Assembly (NCBI GenBank): GCA_027886175.1
Contig: JAJNNQ010000010.1
Span: forward strand, 3,325,001 to 3,389,000
DNA length: 64,000 nt
Direction: 5' to 3'
DNA from: Phylloscopus collybita
Lineage: Eukaryota; Chordata; Aves; Passeriformes; Phylloscopidae
The notes beneath the pieces were generated by a model. That model did not search any database, was not told the origin of the DNA, and was given only the letters and a program-made list of their open reading frames with translations. The first letter of the stretch is position 1, and every line of letters starts with the position of its first letter. Shown here one piece after another: positions 37,201 to 46,865 of this stretch. Made by a program: the position numbers and the translations under genes.

Positions 37201-37439
37201 AGCTCCAAATATCCTGCTGCACCTCCAAAGCCATCAGCAGATTTCTTTTGGGCATGGACTTGGTCCATGACATTCTCAGGTTGGCTTGGCTACCTGTAGT
37301 CACTGACAGAACAAGGGCAACAAGGAGTGTCAGTAATGAAAGAAACACACAACCCCGGGGAAAATATGAACATCAGGTTATTTGGCCACCAGCTAATTCC
37401 TTATCAATAAGTGATGTAGCAGAAAGCCAAGCTGTATTA
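31226..37439. other. Non-coding DNA, no gene seen
   Basis: The longest frame is plus 31226-31777 (183 codons), starting just past the MIR fragment, with no recognisable domains. Short homopolymers occur near 32720-32757, 33060-33075 and 33219. AGGTCAAAG near 34597 is a nuclear-receptor half site, isolated and of little weight. No CR1 copy was recognised. Confidence 0.5.
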
Positions 37440-38235
37440 ACACGTGCTGAGAGGCTGCTGTCGTGTGGAGCAGCACCACTCGTGGGATAATAACCCGGGA
37501 TGGTGCTGTGGAGCCCACAGCAAAGCAGAACATGCCGGGCAACAATTGCTTTTTCTTTTTCTTTGGTTTTCCCTTTTGCTACACGCAAATAACTCGCTCA
37601 GCTCAACAGCCTTAGCTGCCTGCCACTCTTATAAGTCCTGGGGAGCTGAGCTGTCTGGCCAGCATGTCCTCAGCACCAGGGCTTCAGTCAGGCCACCGCT
37701 CACTGGCTGGGTGCGCCTGTCCTGTGATGGTTTGATACTGCCAGAAATTACAAACTATTCTTTCTCCCATCTCATGAGAAGGAAACCCATCAAAAGCTGG
37801 CTGAATATTTGATCTCACGTAAAATGAAAGACAAATGCACTCAAGCCTAGAAATAGGTTTGCTTCGGGATGTCGGCTTTGTTGGCTCTGACCAAACTCTG
37901 TGCCCAGAGCTCCCAGCCAGGCAGCCGAGAGAACTCTGAAGGTTATTTAAAGAATTGGTAAGGTCACGGTGGCCTGAACCTCTCGGGGCTGAATTAATCT
38001 CCTTGGCACAGCAGCCCGTGCTGAGCGCTCGTGCTCGCGGGTCCATTCGTGTAGAGCAATGCCATCCAGTGGCTGCTCCGATCCATCACAAAGCCAACGG
38101 CTCCTTCCCGAGGCACATTCCATCGTCACGTTTCTGCTCTTGTTCCCAGCTCAGGCATTTCACATTAAAAGGCTGCGGCAGTGGCCAGCCTGATTGCTTC
38201 CAGCTTCTTTGGCTTTTTGCATGTAAAACCCAGGT
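37440..38235. promoter_or_regulatory. CpG-retaining candidate regulatory segment
   Basis: CpGs are clearly enriched over the flanks, most strikingly the cluster near 38010-38050 (GAGCGCTCGTGCTCGCGGGT). The segment contains AAGGTCACGGTGG near 37958 (nuclear-receptor half site), a CTCF-like word at 38061, and ATCGTCACG near 38133. It is repeat-free. Open frames of up to 122 codons on both strands are unrecognised. It may be an enhancer or the promoter of a non-coding transcript. Confidence 0.35.
38061..38072 (-). promoter_or_regulatory. CTCF-like motif, reverse
   Basis: GCCATCCAGTGG reads CCACTGGATGGC on the minus strand, one core base away from CCACTAGATGGC. It lies in the CpG-retaining block at 37.4-38.2 kb. 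Confidence 0.35.
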
Positions 38236-38859
38236 AGGTTTTAAGTAGTAGCCACTTGAAAATGTTTAATAGACGATCCAGGGGGAAATAATGTTTTATG
38301 TATGTAGTCCCAAGTACACAAATTTGTCATCAGGCCTAGGTTTTGGTGTGGGGAGTGGTTATATGGAGTCATGTGGAAAATGATGCTGATTTTTGAGACA
38401 AAAATATTATCAATGAAGGAAACTTTTTCTGTTCAAAGGCCACTGAGTCACTCAGTGGGACATTTCCTGTTGAGGAAAATGCCCAAGGGGAAGGATGATC
38501 AAGGGCTGGGCTGGGCAGAACTTTTCTCCATCAATGTCACACTTTAAAGAGCCCCACTATTGCCAGCTTCCCAAGGGCTGGACATTTTGGGGGGTAGAGA
38601 GGTTTAAACCTGCTCAGCTACATCCCCCCTCTTGCCATCTCCCAAAGACCCACCATCACACAGCAGCACAGGCCATCATTCCTTAGTGACTGGGTTAAGA
38701 TGTCAGTGCCCTTTGCACGGCCCAAGTCATGGATGGTGGATGATTGGACGATGGATCACCCCAAGCACTGTGACCTGTGGGACACGGAGCATCCCTGGAC
38801 CTTTCCAGTGCAGGGGCTCCGAGCCTCCGTTTCTCTTGGATCCTTTGCTGTTGCCAGTG

Positions 38860-38988
38860 ATGCTCCAGCTGGGGCTGTGCCTGCTGCTGCTGCTGCTGCT
38901 GCTGTGGCTGCTGTGTTTCGGTGCTGCCGCTCCTGCTCCGTGGTACAAATTCCAATCAGGCGCAGCAAAGCCCACCGGGTGCTGCTGA
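38860..38988 (+). CDS. Speculative 42-codon ORF with a signal-peptide-like N-terminus
   Basis: ATG at 38860 opens MLQLGLCLLLLLLLLWLLCF, then GAAAPAP, WYK and a 12-residue tail to a stop at 38986. The start is a textbook secretory signal (hydrophobic core, then small residues AAAPA), but the Leu run is produced by (CTG)8 and may be a repeat artefact. WYK after a signal peptide recalls neuropeptides B and W, yet the remaining residues do not resemble them. An upstream in-frame ATG gives a 118-codon frame (38632-38988). I regard a real gene as unlikely. Confidence 0.12.
   Translation: MLQLGLCLLLLLLLLWLLCFGAAAPAPWYKFQSGAAKPTGCC
38881..38904 (+). repeat. (CTG)8 trinucleotide repeat
   Basis: Eight perfect CTG units, followed by TGGCTGCTG. 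Confidence 0.92.
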
Positions 38989-41294
38989 CAACAGGTGTCT
39001 CATTAAACATCTCTCAACCTTACAGGCATTCGCATTGACAAGAACCAAACTCACACTCAATCACAGCTTAATCACAGCCAAACTCTATTAACAAGTCATA
39101 CTAATTACCAACTTCTAACAATTTCTCAGGTTCAGAGGCAAAATATCCTTTCTTTATAGATGAAAACAGATTTGTGGTACTCCAGCTCTGGCCATAATTA
39201 GGTCCTTTTAAACAAAACAAAACTAAAATAAAAACCTAGACGGGTCCCTTTGTGATAGCAGTCCTGGAAGTACAGTTGTACAATGAGATGTTTTGTTTGT
39301 TTTAATTTTGTATCTGCTGTTTTGCCCACAAGGGTCCAATTAGCTTGTTACAGATGCTTGTATCACTTTTATCCACTTGTCTTTTTTTTTGGTTCTTTTT
39401 TTTTTTTTTTTGAGAGGGGTAACTTGTAGCACAGATTGCTGGCCTGCAGGCATCCAGAGATCAACAACCAGCTTTCTGTGATACCAAGCCCCCTGTGAAA
39501 CAGGCAGCCCTTACCCACAGCATTCATAATGCAGAGGGTAAAACAAATAGAGGGGAGGGAGGAGCTTGTGCTGGATTTTGGATTACTATGGAATAATCTC
39601 ATGCGTTCAGAAATGACCTGAAGGTGGCAATTCTGCCATGATTATTCTGCCAAGAATAGCTCTGGCAAACTTTGGTTGCTACACCTTGGAAATTGAAATG
39701 CAGGTTTTATTTTTAGTCCCCGTGCAGCAAAACAGAAAGCTCTGAAGAGATGGCTTTGAATTGTACAAGTCACTATTTACTCCTGTCCCCTGGCATGCTC
39801 AGCACGTGTAATTCCATGCTAACCTGGATGCTTTCCTCCATTGTGTGGCTGTATTGAGTGCCCAAGCACTTGAGAACTCACTTGTATAATCGATACACTT
39901 ACAAAAGGGAACATATAAATAACGGGAAGAATCTGACTTGAACTGACACTGCGGGGATCACAGGGAGGGCTAACGCCTCATCCTTAACTCATGCTGCTGC
40001 TGGAGAGGGAAAAAACCAGACACCAGACTGAGTTAAGGACTAACATCAGATTTCCCAGCATTCTCCAAGCAGTGTGGTTCAAGGCAGAAAGCCTCCTCTG
40101 AATACCTGTGGAGCAAAATCCAGGAGCTGCTTCTTTATCTGTTGTTGAGTTTAGCTGCTGCTTGCTTTTCCTTTCCTTATTTTTAAAAGGGAATTAACAT
40201 CTCCCCTGGAAGAATCTAATTGAGGTTGCTCAGCAGAGACTCACCAACTTGAGGCTGAACATCAGCAATTATTGGTACCTGTGGCACAGACAGCTTTGTC
40301 CTTTCCACGAGGCATGGCAGGATGAACACCGGACACCTGAAACTCCTGAGAGAAGCCTGTGTTATCTGGTCTAGGTTAGTGTGATGTGGAATCTCAGTTT
40401 GTCTTGCTGTGAGGCTCTGTGGACCTGCAGGCACCCAAAAGCAGCTGCAGAGGGGAGCAGGGTAGCACCCAGCTGTGGAGGAGAGGGGGCAAACCCACCC
40501 ACCTCCCCTTGCCTTGGCTTGCCCATGCTGCCAGAAATCAGCTGTGACTGTGGTTGTGGTGAAGTGTCACAATGGCTGAATGGCCACACAGGACAGGGCA
40601 AACTGGTCCAAAAATATTGTTACCTGGCAAAACCAGAAGGTTGAAGGCTTGGTGCTGAAAGCTTTATCTTGGAAGAGTACAATCTTCTCCTGCCACTGCC
40701 ATCCTCCTCCATCCTGATGCTGGCCAGGTGCACTGAAGTGCTGACCTGCCAGAGGGTGGAGCACAGGAGGCCACAGAAAGCATAACACACAGCACAGCCT
40801 TTTCTGCATCTCTCGAGCCACTGAAGGTGAATTTCTGAGGCTCCAGAACAAAAAGTAGAGGGTTTTTTTTGTGAAAATGCTTGCTTTCCATGTAATGCCC
40901 ACTCCTGGTTGAGTAGCAGGAAGGTAAAAAGGATGATCTTTTTTGAGAGCCACAGTAAGGCAGGATGGGAGATGAGATATCCATCTGCAGTGGAATAACC
41001 ATTCATGCAGTGTTTCTTTGGGAAAAATAGGAGATTTTGTCTAGCCACAGTCTTGTTTCTCTTCATAAGAGGCTGTCTCAGATCAGAGCAGAGACCCTTT
41101 TCCCTGGTTTTTGTTAGATGAAATTTGGAAGAAAAGTTTAGCAGGTGCTGGCACAGGCTGCAGGAGTTCATCCTGGATCCCAGTTCCTCCAGCACATGTG
41201 ATCAGCAATGACCCTTCCAAGTTCTTCCTAGTTTTTATCTGGCATAGGAATTCCTTTCCTCTTCATGCATTTTTATTATTCCTGAATTTAAAAA

Positions 41295-41332
41295 ACAAAA
41301 CAAAAGAAAACAAACAAACAAGCAAACAAACC
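41295..41332 (+). repeat. CAAA-rich low-complexity tract
   Basis: Imperfect CAAA/CAAAA units, the cleanest portion being CAAACAAACAAGCAAACAAA. Confidence 0.85.
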
Positions 41333-41454
41333 CACTCCATCCCTAAAACCCAAAAAGAAATAAATTAAAACAATTGAGACTTTACTATTTTGCAGAGCCA
41401 TCACTCTGATCAGAAACTGAAATCCTGCTTTGTGCTCCTCCAGTGTGGAAATCT

Positions 41455-41740
41455 GTCAGGTAAATAGAAATCACCTCGTAAAAGCCCTTAAACAGCTCTG
41501 GTTTATATTTTAATTGAGGAACAGAACATTTTAAGCACTTTTATTGGGTGGCGCCTGCTGAATGACAGATGTCTGCGGTGGAGTAATGCTGAGCACACTT
41601 TCATAAAACAGAGAATTCCTTGCTTAAAACGTTTACAATTAAAGGCTTGATTGAATAACAATGAATTCTGTGCACGGAGCTCATTTCTGCACTTGTTTGT
41701 GCACCTGAAGCAGGCTGTGATCATTCTGTAGGTTGGATAC
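41455..41740. promoter_or_regulatory. Candidate conserved element
   Basis: Repeat-free AT-rich block with TTTAATTGAGG, GAATGACAGATGTC (MEIS/TGIF plus E-box words), AAACGTTTACAATTAAAG and AACAATG (SOX) in close succession. Conservation is inferred from texture only. Confidence 0.25.
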
Positions 41741-42109
41741 GAGGTGCCAGTTGCTTTGTTCAGTGACCAAACAGTGCTCACGGGCACAGCTGGAAATGTG
41801 CCTTTGATTTTCCACCAGGATAGAGATAAGGTGCACTGTGCTGCCAGACTTGCTAACACCCTTGTTTCAGCTGCCTTTTTTTTTTTTTTTTTTTGCCCCT
41901 CTCCTCTGAGCTACAGGTTAGTAAGTCTCCCAATTTGCCAAGAGCCAGAGATTTTAAAATGAACACTAATCCTTTGCAGCTGAGAAAGTCTTAACTAGCT
42001 TCTGCTTTACTTTTCCATCTAGCTCCTGTGACCCCTATTACTGTAATACCCGAGAACATCACCCCTGGTCGTGCACTGAACCTCGCAGTATCTGATGAAA
42101 GTTAGACTT

Positions 42110-42200
42110 GCATTAATATTATTTTCCTCTGTTATATAGGGAGAACTGAGGCACAGCCAGGTCAAGTGACTCACCCAAAGGTGCTCTTTGAAAAGGGGTC
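42110..42200 (-). mobile_element. MIR SINE fragment
   Basis: GAGAACTGAGGCACAGCCAG followed by GTCAAGTGACTCACCCAAAG matches the reverse complement of the MIR core (…GGAAACTGAGGCACAGAGAG, GTTAAGTGACTTGCCCAAGG). It is clear but diverged. The minus frame 42546-42019 runs across it and is not a gene. Confidence 0.75.
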
Positions 42201-42544
42201 CGAATGCTGTACGCACGTGCCCAGTGTTTGGCCAGGATTTAAAATTTAGTCTTTTGATTTGCAGAAATGGCTTCAAGCAAGCTCCAAACACCCAACAGCA
42301 AACCAGATGACATGGCACAAACCACAACCTTTTCCTCAAGCCAGCTGAGAGACTGGAGTGAGAAAGGATTTTGAGTTTCATCCCTGCTGAACTGAGAAAG
42401 ATCGCGTGTGAACCGACATCACTGCAGATCTGGGAAGGCACGGAAAATCCTAACAGCGAGAACCTGAACTTCGGAAAAACAGCCTCACTTTTCTCCAAAG
42501 AAAAGATGAATCCACGGAGTAGATCTTGCCACAGCAGAAGGAAC

Positions 42545-42585
42545 ATGTGTCATGGGAACAGCAGAGGCAAAATGTGTCATGGGAA
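42545..42585 (+). repeat. 14-bp direct repeat, period 27
   Basis: ATGTGTCATGGGAA occurs at 42545-42558 and 42572-42585. Confidence 0.85.
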
Positions 42586-44399
42586 AATCTTGACGGATTC
42601 AGCCCAGGACGCGAATATGCAAATTGAGACCAAATTAAATGCAATTGAGCAAGATAACACATATCCCAGCAATGAAGAAAACTCACAGCACACTTGCAAA
42701 GAAGATGGAGCTTAAATCCAAGGGGGGATTCTGAGGATGTCTAAGCAGTCCCCACTGACTAAATTTTAGCAGGAATATGAAAGTTTCCCCAAAAAGGAGT
42801 CAGGAAAGTGTTGCAGGAATCAGACAAGGAATAACTGAAGTGCAAGGGCCCATTACAGAACTCAATGGAAGAGGTGTAACCTGCCCCACAACATAGCAAC
42901 AAACCACAATAATAATATCTTTTTTCTGCTATTAAAAAGTCATCCTGTTGCTCACTTCTGGGATACTGCGTGTTTTTCCTCTTCTTGGCCTGCTCTGCTG
43001 AAAGAGGGATTTTCAAGAGTTGCTGGTTTCCATCTCCAAAGTAGCTCAATTTCAGTTCCAGGGGAAATGAAACTCTCAACTAGCCTCATTTGTAAAATCT
43101 TTGAAGACGTGGGAATGTCCTCTGGCTGTAAGGAGAAGGAGTGCGATTCAGAGCCTGGTACAGATATGTAAAGGGGTTCAATATTTAATTAAACATAATC
43201 TTCCTTGTGGCATGAGTGACTGAGCTCTTTCAGGAATAAAAATCTTTGGGTTTTATTACACTATTCTCCAATATGTGACAACACTTTTAAAGGGCCATGC
43301 TGGCCCAACACCTGCCTTCCCTGTAGCAGCACTTGCTGCCCTGCTGCTGCCAAGAGAACATTTTGGGAGGTAATATAACTTTCTACTTTTACATGAAAAA
43401 TCCATCTCTCTGGGCTGTCAGATTGCTCTGACACACCCCCCTGGTGCCTGGAAACTATGGAAGCAGTCCCCACACCACTGGGGTGAGGAACCCACAGCGC
43501 TGTTCAACACCACAGCCTGCCCTGCTCTGCCCTTAGAACCAAACATGCATTTTTTCAGCTTAAAAAAAACAGTACAGAAGGGAGAAAAAAAAAAATCATG
43601 TTTTTGGGTAGTTTTTCTCTACAGAGAACAGGTGCCCTGATCCTGCACCCACGGCTGAGCTCAGCATGAGCAAAGGAGTTATGCTGGAAGCGTGTGCTGA
43701 CAGAGGCTCTGAGGATCTGGCTTTGCAAAGGGTCAAGACAATCTCAGTTAGGGCACAACTCTGTTAGTTTTGTTCTGGTTTTATTTTTTTTCTTTTTTCT
43801 TTCTTTCTTTCTTTTTTTTTTTTTTTAATATAAAAGGAAAAGGACAGCATTAGCTCTTTTCTTTTCTGGAAGTGATACTCTGCTCTGTGTGAGAAATGAG
43901 AGCAAGTCAGTTTAAAGGGAAAGAGTGCTTTGCATCAGGCACAAGCCTAAATAATACCAAGGGCTGCAGCTGCCTGGCTCAATGTTGTTTTTACATACTT
44001 AAAATGACTTCTAAAAACACGGAGTTTTATTTCACCAACTTCTGCCTTCCATTGTTAACCATCCATAGCTGCCACCTACTCAACAATAAGAATGAGAAGG
44101 AATAATCTTTTTAGTAGAGAAAAGGTAATTACTAAGCAGGATCTATACTGCTCCGAAAAGCTACCGGGGTTTTCTAATGATAAATCCAGTCCCCACAAGC
44201 CCCTGATTCAGAGGGATGTGCTCTTTCAGCCTCATGGGTGGGCTAGGAGGTACCCTTTGCATCCTGACACAATGGCCTTGGCTGGAGCATTCGCATTCCT
44301 GGGAAGTGCCCTGCTGAGAACGATGAGGGTTTTCAAGAAGAGGCAGCCAGGGCTGGAGACAAAGCACAGCGGTGTCGGAGTGAATCTTCCCAGGGATGC
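42586..44399. other. Non-coding DNA, no gene seen
   Basis: A pyrimidine-rich tract lies at 43781-43826; otherwise unremarkable AT-rich sequence with short frames. Confidence 0.5.
43781..43826 (+). repeat. (TTTC)n / poly-T tract
   Basis: Poly-T with interspersed C, including TTTCTTTCTTTCTTTC, then T16. Confidence 0.88.
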
Positions 44400-44830
44400 T
44401 GGGATGTGAAGCACTCCTGGGTTTCTTCGACAACGACAACACGAGTCCTTGTGCTGTATTCCCCAGGCTTTCTCCCAGACGTCTACCAGCTACACCCTTC
44501 CTCCCCGCCTGCAATTAGCACTTGCAGTGTTGCAAAGGGAGATGAGATTCGCTCTCGCTGTCCTCCTTCAGAACTCGCTCACACCTTCCCCACTGGGTGG
44601 GAACATGTGCTGCGGGTTAGGAGATATTCTCATAGTGGAATTACATTTGCAGCAATCCTACCCCCTGCCTACTGTTTGCTTCTGACTATCAAACTCTGCT
44701 GCTCGTCGTGGTGAACGAGCACGTGAACACGAGAGCTCAGACACGGCACTCGGTTCAGCAAAGCCTCAAATCTCCGAGACTCGCTTCATCTTCCCCGGAA
44801 CTGTGCATGCACAAATTGGGCCCAGTTTGT
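44400..44830. promoter_or_regulatory. CpG-retaining candidate regulatory segment
   Basis: About 20 CpGs by eye in 430 bp, against a CpG-poor background, including TTCGACAACGACAACACGAG near 44427 and GAACGAGCACGTGAACACG (an E-box) near 44713. It is repeat-free. Frames of about 100 codons are unrecognised. Confidence 0.28.
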
Positions 44831-45759
44831 TTCATCCAGGGTAACTGGAGCTGGGTAAGTGCCTGCAATTTTGGAAGAGTGGGGTGAGGAGAGAAGTGGG
44901 AGTGTGTGACCGTTGACCTTAATTAGAGGAGATAAAAATGTCGAAACATGATTCCTAAGAAAACCAAGGAAGGCCTCTATTGTGGAGTGTTTCCACATGG
45001 ATGCCACTGAGAAGAGGTCAAGTGCTTTCTATATACTTTAAGTAAACAGCAGATTGTGAGTTCACAGTCTGGACTGGATTTGAGCAGCCTCTGTGTTCTG
45101 CAAGATCATAATTGAGTCCTATGTACTTAAGATTTGATACCCACTGACATTATTACTTGACAGTGCCAGGAAATACAGCAGTGATTAAGAGTTATAAAGT
45201 TTGCAAGTAAAACTGCCCCATGTCACAGATGGCTCACCCTGTGCTAGAATTATCTCAGGCTCCTGCTCTGAAGGAGCAGCAAGAAGGGGCTTTTGTAAAA
45301 AAAAGTCTGTGCTGTTGGCTTTCTGTGATAAAGACATGCCTCCTCACATCATCATTGTCACATAAAAAATGCACAAAGCCTGCAAAATTAAATCTGCTAA
45401 ATGAGCAGTGGGTTATATGTCAGGAACAGAGTGCTCTGAATCAGGCAGTTTATTTACATGCTACTGGGAAGCACATCAAGCCAAGTTAAAATGTTATGCA
45501 TAAAATTCTTCTGTTCATCTTTGCAGCTATCCAGACTGAAGGTTAAGAAGACTGAATGTGGTGGGTTTGTCCCAAAATGAGCTCTGTTTTCTTACCTGGA
45601 GGTGGGATGGCACTGAAAATGACAGCTGTATTTCATATCTGCAGGTTCAGCTCTACCATCACTGCCAGCAGTTATGGTGTTACCAGGTAGCAGCAGCTTT
45701 CATCTCAGGTGCTCAGCATCTCTTCCATACCCTGGAGACTCTTTGCCCATATTAAAGGT

Positions 45760-45840
45760 CTTGTTTACAGACAGGGAAACTGAGTCAAAGAGCATTGATC
45801 CAAGTTCTCAGAAATCAGTGGCAGACTATCCAGAGCCCCA
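45760..45840 (-). mobile_element. MIR SINE fragment
   Basis: TTTACAGACAGGGAAACTGA, then GTCAAAGAGCATTGATCCAAG and CAGTGGCAGACTATCCAGAG, follow the order of the reverse-complemented MIR core (ACAGATGAGGAAACTGAGGC … AGTGGCAGAGC). Confidence 0.6.
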
Positions 45841-46289
45841 GCAGATCTAATAACTTCTCCAGCTATTACAAGCAGGAAGAAAGGGCAGGAGTGCTCTTAG
45901 GGGCATAATTGAAAACAGATGAATCACTGGCAATCTTCCTGTCCATTCAGTGGGCTTCACATGATGATTTCTAATAGTCAGGACCCAAATTATTTAGGGT
46001 GCACTGCTGGGAGGAGGGAATGAGGCATGTCACTTGGGAAGCTCAGTCCTGGAGTCCTTTCGGAAGTGAAGCTGTCAAGCTTTATATACACCTGAAGCAA
46101 AAAGTCTTTTTTTTTTCCCTGTCTGCATCTGCCTGTGAAAAGGAAAAAGAAAAGGCAGCCCATTTGTGGATGTTTTCTTGCTGCAACTCTGAATTGAAAA
46201 TATCTGTCCTTGATTAAAGTGGGAAATGCAATTCCACAAGTCATTAATTATTACTGATAAACTGAAGTAATGAAGGAGCCAAATAAAAA

Positions 46290-46720
46290 TCTCCTGCCAC
46301 TACGATGCGATTCTGGAAAACAAGACAGACCTGGGTGCCTGCAGCCTATTTGCATTTCCTTTTTTTGTGTGGGGGGGAAATATGTGCCTGAATTGCTGGG
46401 TCTCCAAGCCCTGTGTGTCCTCGGAGCACACGACATCTCTCGGTACAGATCCAGAGACCTGAACTTTATCCACACAGACGGCAGAAAGCAGCAGCTCACG
46501 GTGCCTGCCACACGTGACCAGTCCCAATTATGGCTCCTTCCACATGACATCAGTATGCAGTGGAGGATCTCACTTTTTTTTTTTTTTTTTTTTTGGCCAG
46601 AGGCAAATGAATACATTATCCAGCAGCGAGGCGTGGGGCAGGCGGATGCGTAACTCTGGGGTGATTTGGATTCCACGCTCGCGTGGGGGTGTGAGCCAAC
46701 CTCAGAAGTCATTTTCACTG
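46290..46720. promoter_or_regulatory. CpG-retaining segment with palindromic CCACGC/GCGTGG
   Basis: CpGs are enriched (ACGATGCGATT, CTCGGTACAG, ACACGTGACC, AGCGAGGCGTGG, GGCGGATGCG). CCACGCTCGCGTGG at 46673-46686 is a near-perfect dyad (CCACGC and GCGTGG around TC) leading into GCGTGGGGG, close to an EGR site. A T21 tract (46574-46594) interrupts the block. A role as enhancer is inferred. Confidence 0.28.
46574..46594 (+). repeat. Poly-T tract (T21)
   Basis: Uninterrupted run of 21 T. Confidence 0.9.
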
Positions 46721-46830
46721 ATGCTGACACATAAGGCTTCCCTCAGAGACCTGTCTATCAAACTGCAACATGCTATGCAGAAAAATTAGATTACTCATGC
46801 TACAATAAAGAAGGAGAAGATGATAATGAC

Positions 46831-46865
46831 AAAAAAAAAAAAAAAAGAAAGAGAAAAAAAAGAAG
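46831..46865 (+). repeat. Poly-A / GAAA-rich tract
   Basis: A16 followed by GAAAGAGAAAAAAAAGAAG. Confidence 0.88.

Larger units (their letters stand above)
38236..41454. other. Non-coding DNA around the CTG repeat
   Basis: The longest frame, minus 41195-40620 (191 codons), has no recognisable motif and overlaps other frames on the same strand. A T14 run lies near 39398 and a CAAA-rich tract at 41295. No CR1 or MIR was recognised. Confidence 0.5.

Noticed and set aside
39803..39819. CACGTG-TAATT-CCATGC as a ChoRE
   Set aside because: The second half is a poor E-box and there is no nearby promoter.
40620..41195. 191-codon minus-strand frame
   Set aside because: Unrecognised and overlapped by other minus-strand frames; composition looks random.
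42019..42546. 175-codon minus-strand frame
   Set aside because: It runs through a MIR fragment, so it is a chance frame in repeat-derived DNA.
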